A DNA stretch of 64,000 nt, from positions 372,001-436,000 of the forward strand of contig CAJFCJ010000024.1 in assembly GCA_904063045.1 (NCBI GenBank), written 5' to 3'. Shown piece after piece: positions 29,483 through 42,084 of the stretch. The notes beneath the pieces were generated by a model. That model saw only the letters and a program-made list of their open reading frames with translations, searched no databases and had not been told where the DNA came from. Each line of letters opens with the position of its first letter. Within the stretch, counting starts at the first letter, position 1. Origin of the DNA: Dimorphilus gyrociliatus (Eukaryota; Annelida; Polychaeta; Dinophilidae). The position numbers and the translations under genes are program-made.

Positions 29483-32417
29483 TTATGACGCGACTGTTTT
29501 TTGTTGTTTAATTTTTTTCCATGTTGCTCCACCCAAGGCTCTGGCAAAATGTTCGTCAACATCGCCCGTTTGTTCTTCTCTCCACTTGTTGCCTAAGGAT
29601 CTAGCAAAATGATCGTCGACATCTTCACTGGCTTTTTCAGTTTCTTCAACTTTCTTTGACGGTCGGAACTGATCGTAAGATGCTCCTAACGATTTTCGAA
29701 AATGTTCATCTATCTCCGAATCTAAATGTCCCGTGTTTTTTGTTGAATCTGGAATGGGCGTGCTTATGATCACCGGTTTTTTCATACTCAGGTTTAATGG
29801 GGCTTCTTCGTAGTTTGGTGTTGGAAAAGGAGAGGCGTGAGCTGGGGGTGCTCGATGTGTTAGACTTGATACTGCTGCTTCGTAAGAAGGAGGACTGAAA
29901 AACAAAAAACAAAAGCGGAATAAGTAAATGAGAAAAAAAAACTATTCGAAAATTTCTCAATAATCTCTTCAGTTATTCCACTAACGACTATTTTACTTAG
30001 AGAATCCATTAATCATTAATATTTTTACAGCACATGACTAATGATCTCGGATCTGCCAACTATTATGATAATAAGTAGATAATCATATGAAGAGATCGAG
30101 GTGAATAATATTTAAGAAATATATATAATCAAAATATTCCAAGTACAGAAGTACAAAAATGTTTTAAATATACAGTTTAGCCTCTCAATACAGTTTATAC
30201 TTGGAATTTTTTCCCTTCACTTTTAGAATTACAAAAGAATTCTTTATCCATATGAAAATTCCAGGTATTTTTTCTCAAGGTGGAAAATATGTGTGTGCAT
30301 TTTTTATAAAATAGCTAACGTTACCAACATTTCCCATCTTAAAATTACCTCTTGAATTATGCTGTAGTAGGATTAAGTATAAGTATTAAACCGACAATTT
30401 TATTTTCAGTTTATCCTGTCATTTCAGATATGTGGGGCACTTGGAACGAGTTTTTTTAGCTATCTACTAGGTTTACTAGTGCAAGTTTAAATATTTCCCA
30501 TTTATTTTTACTAAACTATTAGTAATGTCCGTGGCTATTTCAAACAAATATTCACGATTTTTATTATAGAGGCTCTACGGGATGCGAGGCCATCATTCGA
30601 AAAAATTTCTATACAGATAGCAAGTTACAATAAATGTTTTTTCTTTACCTTGTTTGGGTTTCCGCGCATTTTTTTACTTTATCATTTTCCAATTCTCTAG
30701 CTCGTTCTCTTTCCAGTTTTGCTCGTTTATAACGGATCATCTCGTCCCTTTCCGAATTTGATAATCGTTTCTCTAAATATGACAAAAGAAAGAAACTATA
30801 GAAAATAATTTTACAAAAGAATTAAGGGGAAATGGAAAAAAATCAATCTTTTATAAAAAAGATATTGAAGCAGAAAATGCAATTTTTAAGGTAAATAAAT
30901 AGCAGTACATTCTTTCGCAGAGGTTTTATCTCCCAGTGTGTTTCCTTTATCGTAAAAATGCCTATATATCTTCATCTGGATGACTAAATTTCAATACGAA
31001 AAATATTTTATAAAGAGACCCTTAAACATCCAATCTTTTTACTCGTTTAAAAGTAGCTTTTATTTAAAAGGGTAAGTTGATAAGCCATCAACCATTTTCT
31101 ACATTACTAATTACCTATGCACACAGGAGAAAATATTCCAAAATTTTTGTTCTAAATAGTAGCGATGTGTCTGCGTGACACTTCCGTCAGTCCCGGACTG
31201 TACAGGTCAAGCAAATAATTGCTACTAAAATTTAGACAGATCGTTCTAATATTGAAAAATAAAATATATTTGAAAGACCATTGAAAAAAATACCAAATTT
31301 TTTACAACTATTAGCTAAAGTGAGAAATTAATATTCGTTCTCATCAATCTATTATCAACTCTAAAATATTCTGTTGATAGCTAATAGCATCATTTAGTAA
31401 TGTTAAAAGGGGAAAGGTAAAGGTTTTTTTTTGTGGCGCGCTACTAACATATAATCATGTACGATTTACCATATAATTTATAACTCAGGATATACATTTT
31501 TATCATTTTTCTGACAATAGCTGATAAGAAAAACTAATATAAGCTATTTGTTCACTGAATCATAGTGGGAGAAAGTGAAAACTATATTCTTGCACATTTT
31601 TTTCTAATAGATCCCATTTACATATATGTATATATTATATATATATATATTATTTTTAATAATGAACCTTTCCATGGTAAAATCTAATAAAAATAAGTTA
31701 TATGTATAATCGATCTTCAATATACAACATTCGTACGAACAAATAAGTAATAGTATTGCGAAAATATCTTAACAGTTACTTTTCTGTAGTCGACAATATA
31801 TTCCAAACACATTTTTCATTGCCAAAAATCATAAATTTAGTACCAGATCTGACTGGTAATTGGATTATATTGAAAAATCTTTAAGAAAAAACTATCTACA
31901 AGTCTTAATGATAGAACAAGATCTTTTTAGGCAAGTGTTAATTAAAAAAGATTTAGATCACATAGTGACAACACATTTCTAGATTGAATAAGACGAATAA
32001 CTGGAATAAAACAACACTAAACAATAAATATACAAGGATTATCGATTTAAAATTCTTAGCAATCTGTCAAATATTATCAACAAGCTGATCCTAAAACAAA
32101 AATAACTTTAATCTAGCTTTTTACACCATTTATATCTTATACAAGTATTCTAAATATGTACCAAATATTACTACAGTTGTATAGTCCATCAGAAAATAGT
32201 ACAACATGTTGATTTCAAAACATGTTTAATCAGTTCGAAATTGAAGAACCCATCAATAGTTAAATTCAAAGAGAGTAATATAAAACCTCTTACAGAGAAG
32301 TGAAAATAATAGAGGATTAAATGAAATCAAGAAAGTTTCTGACTTACCTATATCACTGGATGTTCTCTCCACTAACGACGCGGCCCTCGATAGAACATGC
32401 AACGGACTTTCTTCCAT
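29483..32417 (-). CDS. VGLL4: Vestigial-like 4 / Tgi-type TEAD cofactor with three TDU motifs
   Basis: Exons 32417-32348, 30772-30649 and 29894-29483 encode 201 aa from the first plausible ATG. VGLL4/Tgi binds TEAD/Scalloped in the nucleus through Tondu (TDU) motifs and competes with YAP. Three such motifs lie near the C terminus: IDEHFRKSLG, VDDHFARSLGNKW and VDEHFARALGGATWKKIK. Vertebrate VGLL4 has two. Before them sits PLNLSMKKP, which fits the PxDLS-type CtBP-binding consensus. Exon 2 encodes a highly charged helix (ERDEMIRYKRAKLERER). The first exon is also open upstream of the ATG to a CACACACACAG acceptor at about 32508, so extra N-terminal residues or alternative first exons are possible. 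Confidence 0.85.
30773..32347 (-). other. VGLL4 intron 1
   Basis: This 1.57-kb AT-rich intron has a TA patch at about 31622-31652. No nested gene or hairpin was recognised. Confidence 0.45.
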
Positions 32418-33880
32418 AACAACAGCCGGCGTTCGAATGGCGCTGTGGAACGCGAATGGTGCGAAATCTTTGGAATTCCACCGATTATTGTTCAGCCTGC
32501 TTGCGGCGCCTGTGTGTGTGTGGGGAAAATATGTATAAGAGATTCCTTAAATTCTAAATTCTCCTCCTGATTTTCCTTTTACATCTTTTAGTTGAAAGTA
32601 TTTAACTTCTACTATTGATAAATATGTTCTGATTTACGTTTCAAAAACATAATTTGTCTACTTTCTCAGGGCGAAAGGAGAAGATATTTATTCGACATGT
32701 TAAGGAATGGCCATAAAGGAATGGTAGTAGCAATGAAAACATTTATATATATATATATATGCCATTTTAACTATTCCACCGACTTTTACTATATACTTCC
32801 TTCTTTGTTCATATAGCATTTTAGAGCCATTTTCTTGAACACTTAAGCGAAATCATTTAGCACTTTTGTGCTAAGTTAAATACAATTTAGATACCCTATC
32901 GAACAAAAACATTTGTTGGTTAATTGATTACTTCTTAAATCAGCTAAACCAAACATACCGTACAAACCAGATAATTCAATTCGATTAAGTATACACTTAA
33001 TGCTTTTAACGACCAATAGCAATCTCTAAATAGTAAAGTGAGATTAATTAACCCTGGAATTTTAGACATTAATTTTAAAACCACGGTCGTATCGTTTCTC
33101 ATCTAAATAGCATATTATTTTATCGGTAGAACTGGCTCGTTTAAATATTATGGCGAATCTATTATCGATACACATTCCCTGCATTCCTTAACTAAATGTC
33201 GCCGAAATTTAGCGTTTAGCAAACATTTTAAACGTTGATAGATGCGAAACGGCTCATCATTGTTTTTTAAGTAATAATTCATATTCGAAAAACTCTTGAA
33301 AGTGCCTTAATGGCGTAAAAATAAAATATTTACCCAATCTTCAAAGCGAAGGGAATACACCTGTCGGATGAATGACGTCACAGCGATTCCAAGCATAATT
33401 TGCATATTGAAATCTGAATTCTTATTGGTCAAGGGAAAGTGTTACATCCGGTAGATGTACTCTTAAATGGAATGAAAAATGGCGACTATTTTATTGATAT
33501 GTTCGACATTTTTATTCCACTTTTGAAGTTTAACACAAATAACGGTAATAGCGCTTTCTATACAAATATTTTTACAGCTCCATCTGTCGCTTTGTGGCCT
33601 TAAGTTATGCTAACGGTATTTCCTGTACAATGTTTGATAATTTTTAGAGAGTATTTACTTGTCATTGAAAGGCGACACCTCATAAAAAAATCTCCGTTCA
33701 TTGACACTTTATCACAACTTACTATTGATTAAACACAGAACAATAATCCAATGTGTCAGAAACCGAAAGTATGATATGGATAGGTTTATTAAAAATAAAT
33801 ACAAAATTCCAAATAGGCAGCAGAAATTTGAAGATCATAATAGTTTATTAATATAAAATATCGATGACTAGACGAGCCTT
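32418..33880. promoter_or_regulatory. VGLL4 5' region: CRE, octamer and CCAAT; BAF 3' region
   Basis: A perfect TGACGTCA (33373-33380), an octamer-like ATTTGCAT (about 33398-33405) and an inverted CCAAT (ATTGG, about 33424) cluster within 60 bp. A minus-strand donor (GATTGG|GTAAAT near 33334) suggests a non-coding first exon of VGLL4 here. No coding sequence is seen from 32510 to 33330. AAAATGGCGAC occurs near 33476. Confidence 0.45.
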
Positions 33881-34249
33881 CTAAAGTCTCTGTACAGTCC
33901 ATTCTTTGAGCGATTTATAACATACTTCACTTTCACTGTCATTCATTCCAAACATATTTAACCATTTAATAAAATTATTCTTCTCTTTCTTCATAACAAG
34001 CAACATACCGAGTAGACTTTCAGCCTATTATTAGATTAAGAAAGTATAATAGGTTAGATGTTTCAGTCAAGAGACAAAACAAAATTGAATAACATCAACT
34101 AAAAGTAATATTTAAATTACTGTGTCAAATTTAGCTTCTTTCATGTTCCTGCTATGTTTTTCGTTTACGCCAGGAACTGCTGTAGTATCTTTACCGGCTA
34201 ACGATTTTAAGCTTAAAAACTCAAGACAATCTTTATCACATTCCGCCAT
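33881..34249 (-). CDS. BANF1: Barrier-to-autointegration factor
   Basis: Exons 34249-34121 and 34024-33881 encode 90 aa, matching the 89-90 aa of the family. BAF is a small dimeric DNA-binding protein that bridges chromatin to LEM proteins and lamin during nuclear envelope reformation. Visible family features: SLAG near residue 17, FDTAESLLGMLLVMKKEKNNF (compare FD.AY..LG.FLVLKK in vertebrates), KWL, and the C-terminal C..SLKEW. Sequence around the helix-hairpin-helix (VPGVNEKHS) is diverged. The gene is very compact, with a 96-bp intron. Confidence 0.9.
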
Positions 34250-34905
34250 TGTTGCTTTTGAAATAAGAGGTAAAAAGTATTAAACAAATCATTACCAGTT
34301 TTTCTTATAGTGATTGAATACTACTTTAGTAATGGGCACAATTTTTAAATCTTTAAGAATAACATCATTAAAACAGATTTCGCGCAGTTGTTACCCGGAG
34401 AGAGAAGGTGTAACTTTATTGAAATGTTACAAAAGTGGATTACGTATACTACAAAGATGGTAGGAGGGGAAAAGGAGGTTTAACACATACATAATAAATA
34501 CAAAATTCCAATTAATGTTGTACACTATTCATTAAATTAGAATAAATAACCTGAATTTAATAATTTTCATTAAACCTAAATTAGAATGTTACAAATATTT
34601 AATCCATTTTTTATTGTAGATGATGGGTGGGGGTGGAGGGTTAGAAAATTGAAGATAGAGAGAACATATTAATTAATTTCTTTTGTCATAATCAATTAAA
34701 TATTGTAGACAGTTTCAATTAGGACAATTTTGTTTGTATTAGAAAAAGGAAACTCCAAATAATAATAATAATATCAGCCAAAAATTGTAATAATACAGTA
34801 CTATTTAACATAAATTAATAAGATTGACAAAAATAAATTGGGTTAATTAATTCAGTGATGAAAGAGTAAAAAGTTTTTATGATTATGTCAATTTGTCTTA
34901 GCAGT
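34250..34905. other. Spacer BAF / acetylcholine receptor
   Basis: About 650 bp holding the BAF upstream region and the receptor 3' UTR. A G-rich GGGTGGGGGTGGAGGG patch lies at about 34625-34640. No coding sequence is seen. Confidence 0.5.
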
Positions 34906-37900
34906 TTATGTGAATTCATTTACTGGAATTTCAGTTTTAGCTGGTACCATTTGACTAAATAAATATGTTTGAGTCAGGCATGATAGGCCAAAGAAGAGCC
35001 AAAAGAACAAACGATCTACAAATTTTGTAACTAATTTCCATTTTCTTTCAATAATGATGGAGCTATGTTCGATTTTAACTGAATCAGGATGATCCGAAGA
35101 TCTATGTCCACATATGTAACAATCGTTATCTACTTGATTACTCATTTCACTATCGGTAATTGAAAGAACTTCGCCACTGTGGTTATGTTGTAAGTTATTT
35201 GCTAGACGATTACGACTTGATGATCCTAAACCGTCTTTATTATTCGAGTAGAATCTTAAAGCTATTTTGTAAATAAATTTCGGTGGCTCCCTTTTAGAAT
35301 CCTTCTTTGCGTATAAATTCGTTACAATAACTGCCATAACTAGGGCGATTGTAACCATAAGCATAGTTGAACAGAAAAACATACCTGAAGGGTAAAAAAG
35401 GAAAAAAAATGATCTTTTAAGTAACAATTATTAGAATTGAGGTAATATGCAGTGTCAATTTTTTACGCCGCAATGCTATTTTTAGATACGGCCGTCCCCA
35501 TTTAACTTTGACGTCTATTTTTCTGCTGTTTTCTGGAACATTCCTCAGATAAATCGAAAATATTCTGACTTGTTCGAGTGATTGCTGTATTATTTATAGG
35601 GAATAAGGGAAAAAAACCAACCTAAGACCGGCAACGCGTCCGGAGTAGGCGGCATACTCTCGCCAACCATCAGTAGAAAAACACACAGGGCTAAAAGGAT
35701 TGTTGTCTCCAAATTTACTTTTTCACCACTTTCAACAGGAAGGAAGAAACCCAAGAAGGATATAAGAAAAATTAGGAAGCAAGGGGCAATCAGATTGACT
35801 ACGTAGAAAAGCGATCCTCTCCTCATATGAATAGTGAAAGTGACATCCGGATACGGCTCTTCACAGCAGGTATACTTTTTCTCATTCCTGCTGGCTGTTA
35901 TTCCTTCTACTCTCCATTCTTGGTTATCTGGGACATAATAAACCGTATTCTTGAAGGTAGAATTGTAGATTAAATCCAACTGGAATCCATGATAGGTCCA
36001 GCTGATAAAGACTATATCGCATTTCTGAGTATCAAAGGGAAAAAATTTGACGTTTAACGTGCAGTAAGTCTTAACCAAAGCCGGAAAAAGCCAAAGAACT
36101 AGGCCATTGTTGTAAACGATGGCATTTGTAATCACGTAATCGTTAAATTTATCGCCAGCACTGTATAAATAAGACGATGTACATTGAGAGTGTGAAGAAG
36201 AGAAAACAAGAAATAAATTATCTTATTTGAAGGTAAATGAACCTTAAAGAAGTGTACAAGCAAATGGACACCTGTTCTTAAGTAAAATTGGAAAGGGGGC
36301 AATTACTAAATACAAGAAGAATATATGAAGGATAAAAGACAGTTGCTGGGTTAATCTTTTTTGTTTTGCTGTTGAGAATAGAATTCATAAATTACCTCAT
36401 TAAATATGAATATTAATAATATCTAAGAAGATCCTTACAAATATAAATACGCGCTAAATGATTTGTAAAAATAATCTACGAAATTTTCTGTTGCCTTTAA
36501 CGGCAGTATTTCCGGTTGGATCACTTAAGTTGTAAATACTTTAAGCCCTTGCCAAATGATTTTATCAATATTCTAAAAATATTCTCCCTCTCCCCTCCTC
36601 TCTCTCTCCCTCTTCTCTCTCTGTCTCTCTCTCTCTTGGTGTGTCTCTGTGTCTCTTTCTTTCTTTCTTCGTTCCTCCTTCCCTTCATCTCTCATTCTAT
36701 TTTTCTATATGTCTCGACTTTCCAGAACAAACTAAGAATTGCTACTTTGATTTCAAAGAGCAGTGAGGAAAACTAGTTGAAGAGATGAGCAAGAAGGACA
36801 ACTTGATACATTTTTTAATCGAATTCTAAACAGAAAGTAACAATTTATTAATTTATCTAGTAACTTACAAATTTGATATAACTAAGTCTGGTGTCCATAT
36901 AGCATCAGATGGTACGTGAATACTTTGAACGTTACCAAATTTTGATGAATCCCATACCAGTAATTCGTCGTACCAACGTTGTCTTATAGATAATAAACTG
37001 GTAAACGTCTGCTGCTTTTCATCCTGTTAAAATGGGATATGTCCTTTGATACAAACAGGCTCTTCGTGATAAAAGAGGAACTTACCGTGTCGAGAATGTG
37101 ATACAATGAAATGGCAACGCTAACTTCAATAGTACTGTTATCGTTTTTAACTGGTCTTGTAGTTTTATCGTAGTTTTTTAAGATTCTTTGCTTTATCTTA
37201 TATTCGTACGATTTAGGCCTATATGACGTTACTGTTTTGAAAAGTGAAAAGAATATTAGAAGAGAATTAGAAAGCTCTATTAATCAACTGTATTTTGACT
37301 CTTTTTTTTATCTGTCATCAAAATGAACACGCAGACGCATATTTCATCACAAACCGAATTGTTTATTCCCTTTTAGTTAGAACTTTGGCGCATGCGCACG
37401 AAAGTAGATCTGCCCGAGGGTTTTAAAAAAATAGAAGGAATTAAGAGGTATACAAGGAGAAAGTAGAAAAAGAGGAGATGGAAAGATATTAAATTTTTGT
37501 GAATTATTGGTTGTAAAGGTAAGTATCTTAGTTTTTTTTAACGCCTTTGTAGGAGGTTTTCAATTTTTTTCCTAGTGTAAAGACTCAACGTCACACTTTT
37601 CTAATGTCAATCCAATTAACAAGTTACCCTGTGCTCTCTCATCAGTGGGATGTCATAAATTAAATGTAATTGCATTCTTAAAATCTCCTATTACCAACAA
37701 TAGCAATCATATTGAAATATCAATGAAAATGATGTATACTCTAAACTATCATTTATAGTATATGAGATAGATAATAATGCTGAATATATTTATATAAATG
37801 TATAATATATAAATATATATTGTATATAATATACATAAAATAAATAGGAAGTGGAAAAAGTAAGATTATTTTTATATCAGCTATGAAAATACCAAGTAAC

Positions 37901-38734
37901 TTGACTCAATAAGAACAGTTATGTAATGCGTGACGTAATTCGTTGAGGCAAAACTAGCCGAAATACTATACTTTGTAAACTATGATTTAGTGAAGTATTG
38001 AAAAGACATTTTAGCGTCTAGGGAAATATTTAAGACGTCTTTTTTTTTCTTTTCTCTTGTACTCCATGACTTTTACATTATACAAGATTTTCCTTTTTTT
38101 GTATACACACACTTTCAATATTATTCTTTATTGTTTTCCTAAGAAATTTTGCCATTTTCTTCTCTCTCTCTCTCTCTCTTCTCTCCTCTCTCTTCTCTCT
38201 TCTCTCTTCTCTCACTCACTCACTCACTCACTCACTCACTCACTCACTCACTCTATATACCTCTCTCCCGCTCTCTCTCTCTTACTGTCTTCTCTTTCTC
38301 TCCTGTGTTCCTACTTTGAGCTAAGCCTCTCTTTCTCAATCTTTCCAATGCTTAGTGAAATAATATCATTGTAGATAAAAGAGAAATTATTGTTGGATTA
38401 TATTAATCCTTTTCCATAATAGTGTTTTAGTAAGTCTTCAATACTATAAGTAAGAGAATATGAATATGAAAATATATACAGCGTTTGTATATAAATATTA
38501 ATACATGTGTACGATATTGTCAATTGTAACGCGTAATACATATAAATCGCAAAAGAAGGCTCATTTGCATATGCAAAATCCCACCTATGAAACAGTAATT
38601 AAAGAATACTTAAAGCCTCTTTTTGCAGGATATTTTATACATTTTACAGACACCAATATAAAATAAAATTACTTAAACCAACCTGTTGCAAACATAACTA
38701 TAATGAATAGCCTAAGGGTTATGAACCTCTCCAT
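34906..38734 (-). CDS. Nicotinic acetylcholine receptor subunit, alpha7-like
   Basis: Exons 38734-38683, 37231-37086, 37023-36869, 36160-35622 and 35384-34906 encode 456 aa. This is a ligand-gated cation channel subunit of the plasma membrane. Exon 1 is a signal peptide (MERFITLRLFIIVMFAT). Ligand-site elements: loop D RWYDELLVWD, loop A WTPDLV, Cys-loop CTLNVKFFPFDTQKC, loop B ISWTYHGF and loop C YTCCEEPYPDV, whose vicinal cysteines define an alpha subunit. M1-M2 keep GEKVNLETTILLALCVFLL with the cation-selectivity Glu. The M3-M4 loop is short (about 110 aa) and has CYICGHRSSDH; M4 follows at the C terminus. Both principal and complementary loops are present, so homomeric assembly is possible. 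The final intron splits the M2-M3 linker. Confidence 0.93.
36161..36868 (-). other. Receptor intron 3
   Basis: 708 bp with a pyrimidine-rich (TC)n-like tract at about 36588-36670. No coding potential beyond that repeat. Confidence 0.5.
37232..38682 (-). other. Receptor intron 1 with NRF-1-like palindrome and microsatellites
   Basis: A palindromic GCGCATGCGCA lies at 37388-37398, a compound TC / ACTC microsatellite at about 38160-38290, and TA runs near 37785-37835. The GC-rich palindrome could mark an internal promoter. No coding exon is recognised. Confidence 0.45.
38160..38290. repeat. Compound microsatellite (TC)n-(ACTC)n-(TC)n
   Basis: TC units are followed by about eleven ACTC units (38208-38252) and again CT-rich sequence. 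Confidence 0.95.
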
Positions 38735-39831
38735 TATCCTCTTCTTCTGACCTTCTACTTGTTTTACTCGTCTCTCTAGTCTTTTTTCTTTTTCACTATT
38801 TTTCTTCGTGACCTATTTTTTAAAAGGTTATTTTCCGTATTTTACCATAAAAAAACTTCAAAATTTTCTCCAGTTGTTTTTTTTTACTTTACCCCGACGC
38901 GTGCGAACCGCAAAGGACAAGTGGTTGTGCAAACCCTTTCGCCGTGCGCATACAGCGCCGCCTTTTGAAGTTTTATCAACCGTATTTATTTGACCAGATA
39001 ATCCGATGCTACGAAAGCGATAATTGTTTGCTTAATAAATAGCTAGCTAACGATAAATGGGTTGGCGTAATATTTGCTGGTAAGCATGAACGAATTATTT
39101 CAAAAAAGTGCAATGAAAGAAAGCTTGATATGGTTCGAGGGGAAAGAGTCTAACGTTGGTTTAACGAACACCAAAAATAAGAAGAGAAAAGAGAAAAGAT
39201 TACGCCTCTCTGACAAGTCAATACAGAGATAGCTAGAAAGAAAATTGATATACTGCTGAAATGATTTTTAATATCTGCAAAATTCGATCACTGTCATTTA
39301 AGAATATAAATTCAATATTTTTGAGATATTTTGACAAGTTGGCTGTAAAACGACCGTTACATCGTCTAGCAGAGTATCCATTTTCTATCAGAAATTGATA
39401 GAGAATACAACGATGTTACACGCAACCTTCGACATTCTCTCTTCTCCCATCGCTTTTTTTTTACCTTCCTTCACTCCGTAGATCTATTATTTTTCGACAT
39501 TTTCAATAGGCAAAGCGAACAAGTGGAAGAATATTTTATATTGTACAGTAAATTCGAAATCATTAAGAGGAGTTCCTATAGTAGTGCTTTCTTTTCATCC
39601 CCTTTATGTTTTATACTAAATGACAATGTACTATATATTAAATAGAAAAGTTACAAGAGAAGTTACTGTGGAAAGCTTATAATAAAGAATAAGTTTCGCT
39701 GATTTTATAGAAGAAATTAGCAAGTGGATAATGGTGTAAGCATATGTATTAAAAGAAAAATAGATAAATGAAAAAAGCATTTCTTTCCATTGATTTTAAT
39801 TCAATTTAGGAGAAAAAGGGTGAGGGAGAGA

Positions 39832-39866
<35 letters not shown>

Positions 39867-40354
39867 GTGCAGGCAGATAGAGAGGAAAAGTGAGGGAAAG
39901 AAAGAGAGAGAGAGAGTGAGAGAGAGAAAAGGAGGAAAAAGCATCATTGTTGTTAAGTATTAGGTTTGTAATTTGTTTGTCAGTTTTTATTCCTTTACTA
40001 AATCAATTCTATTTGTGAGAAACATTTCCTAGCAATTTGTACAAGTTTAGTTTTTCTACATTCCAGATCTGGTGGTAACATTATTCTATAAAAGTTATAA
40101 AGAATTTCGAACATAACATTTTTAACACTATCTTTTTTTACATCTGTTGACAAAAAAAGGATCTTTTTCCAGTCTACATGCCTTATACTGTATGTATATA
40201 TATAGAGAGATTTAATAATTTATTTGAATATAATAACATTTATACAAATTTTTACCCATACTTTGATACAACTGTAAAAGAAAAAGAGGAAAGATAGAGA
40301 ATATATTGGAAAACAAAAGACTTAAAATAGATTTCTTTATATAAAGTTTTAGTT
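38735..40354. other. Spacer receptor / EF-hand protein
   Basis: A GC-rich patch (about 38893-38965, containing ACGCGTGCG and GTGCGCATACAGCGCCGCC) is flanked by a 12-bp perfect inverted repeat, AAAACTTCAAAA at 38852-38863 and TTTTGAAGTTTT at 38963-38974. It is probably the receptor promoter. A (GA)n microsatellite lies at 39825-39932. No coding sequence is seen. Confidence 0.5.
39825..39932. repeat. (GA)n microsatellite
   Basis: Two GA-repeat blocks are separated by a short mixed purine stretch. Confidence 0.9.
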
Positions 40355-41267
40355 TCATTTTGGCAGCTTATCAGACATAAATATTTTAACAAATTCTGAA
40401 TAGCTAAATTTACCATCTCTATCTGTATCGTAACTCTTCGCTAAATCATTTAATAACTTTCTCGCATCTGCTACTTCCATTTGATGGGGTCCTTTTCCAG
40501 TAAGGATCTTAAGCATCTGAGGATATCTTTTTTTTTTTGAAGGGATTATTAAAAAGTATGTAATAATTAATTAAAGATTTGACAATGTAATCCTTATCTT
40601 TAAATACCTGATGTATCCATCACCATTTTGGTCAAATTTTTTAAAGGCTGCCATCAATTCAACACCATATTCGGCGTGTAAGTTAATTACGTCCAATTGA
40701 TCGATAATCTCTTTGATTTGTAGTTTACCATCACCTTTTTTCGATTATTAATGATAAGTAATTATCTATTTTTATTGTATTTTTGTTTTTTATAAAAAGA
40801 GATCTTTACCATTTTTATCGAGATGTTTGGTTAAAAATTTTAAATCTTCGAAAGATGCTTGAAATCCAACGGCGGATAAACACTCTTCTAATTCATCTAG
40901 GTCAACATCGCCACTTCCGTCGATATCTTTACTCTTCAATATGTCCTCTATCACTATTGATCGGCAAAAAACGAAACTATAAAATAAAAGCTACTAAACT
41001 AAGCCATTTACTAAAGACATTCTTAGTTTTTGTTGTCGTGTCTTTTTTAAAGCTCTACAAGAAATACTTAGTCATCATTGAAAGGATTATTAAATGAGAT
41101 AACAAGATAAACTATTGGATGGATACTAAAGTTAATGAATATTTAAAAGGTAAATAAAAGAAAGAAAAATAACTAACAATAACTATTAGAAAGCTTTTAC
41201 CTCTTCTAGCTTCGTATGATAGTAAAAACCCCTGACTTTTGCCTTCCATATCCTCTACGTCAGACAT
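40355..41267 (-). CDS. Four-EF-hand calcium-binding protein (calmodulin/troponin C superfamily)
   Basis: Exons 41267-41201, 40953-40810, 40734-40608 and 40526-40355 encode 169 aa. Loops in order: DIDGSGDVDLDE, DKNGDGKLQIKE, DQNGDGYIRYPQ and DTDRDGKFSYSE. Loops 1, 2 and 4 have a full set of Ca2+ ligands ending in the bidentate Glu. Loop 3 ends in Gln, so it should bind weakly or not at all. A 22-residue acidic/polar N-terminal extension precedes the first hand. Length and paired hands fit a calmodulin- or troponin C-like sensor, but I cannot assign it to one family; the GFQASFEDLKFL linker is not calmodulin's. Confidence 0.85.
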
Positions 41268-42084
41268 GATTTGTAAGAATAAACTCTAATATAATTTTGT
41301 GATTGTTAATATCACTATCCTACAAAGGAACTATGACAACAATCAACCTATGATTACGAGTTAATATTCCTATACAAACAGCAATTCAAGAAATCAGATA
41401 TTATAGAAGATCTTTATATTTATACTATTTATTTTTGACAATTCTGTTTTGGCCTAACGAAACAATCAATAATTTTCCCATTTCTTAGTACTATCAATCA
41501 ACCTTTGTAATTGTTAAATTCGAATTATTTAAACATTGACAAGCCAATCGTTACACCGTATACGTTTTATGTTAGTTTAAGCTTCAATGAACTTAATGAT
41601 TTATTCCTTATATCATTAATTTTTATATTTTTTACACAGATTTCTCTTTTTATCGATTTCCTTTTCCTTCTTATTTAAATTTTAATGTTTTTTTCTCTTT
41701 CCCGCTAAAAAATTATTCCTTATATGTTACATATATATATATATATATATATATTGTTTGTTTGTTTGTTTTTTGGGAGTGGGAGGAAAAGGAAAGGAGG
41801 ATGGGTTGGCAAAAAAGATAAAGAGAATGTGAGAAATAATGATAATAATATTAATAATAAAGCTTGATCACGTGATATATAGAAATCATTATCAAAATAA
41901 TTAGTATCAATTATTATATATAATAACTTTACAGATTATTTAAATTGTTGATTTTTTTGTTTTTGAATATTTTTGTTTGTCCTAAGTTAATTGAAAACTT
42001 GTCCATTATTAATTTTTATGTGTTTTTAACTCTTTGAGAATCCTTCTTCTCCCTTGTTAATCTTTAATATCTTGTTTTATCTGA
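41268..42084. other. Spacer EF-hand / PF12248 repeat protein
   Basis: AT-rich, with an (AT)n tract at about 41732-41754 followed by TTTG repeats. No coding sequence is seen. A second possible C-terminal exon end of the next gene (stop near 42058) would fall at its right margin. Confidence 0.5.

Noticed and set aside
36510-36530. GGTTGGATCACTT resembling an rRNA 3' end
   Set aside because: Only a dozen bases match loosely; no rRNA sequence lies around it.
38057-38374. 105-codon open frame rich in Leu/Ser/Thr-His
   Set aside because: It is translation of a TC/ACTC microsatellite, with no splice or family support.
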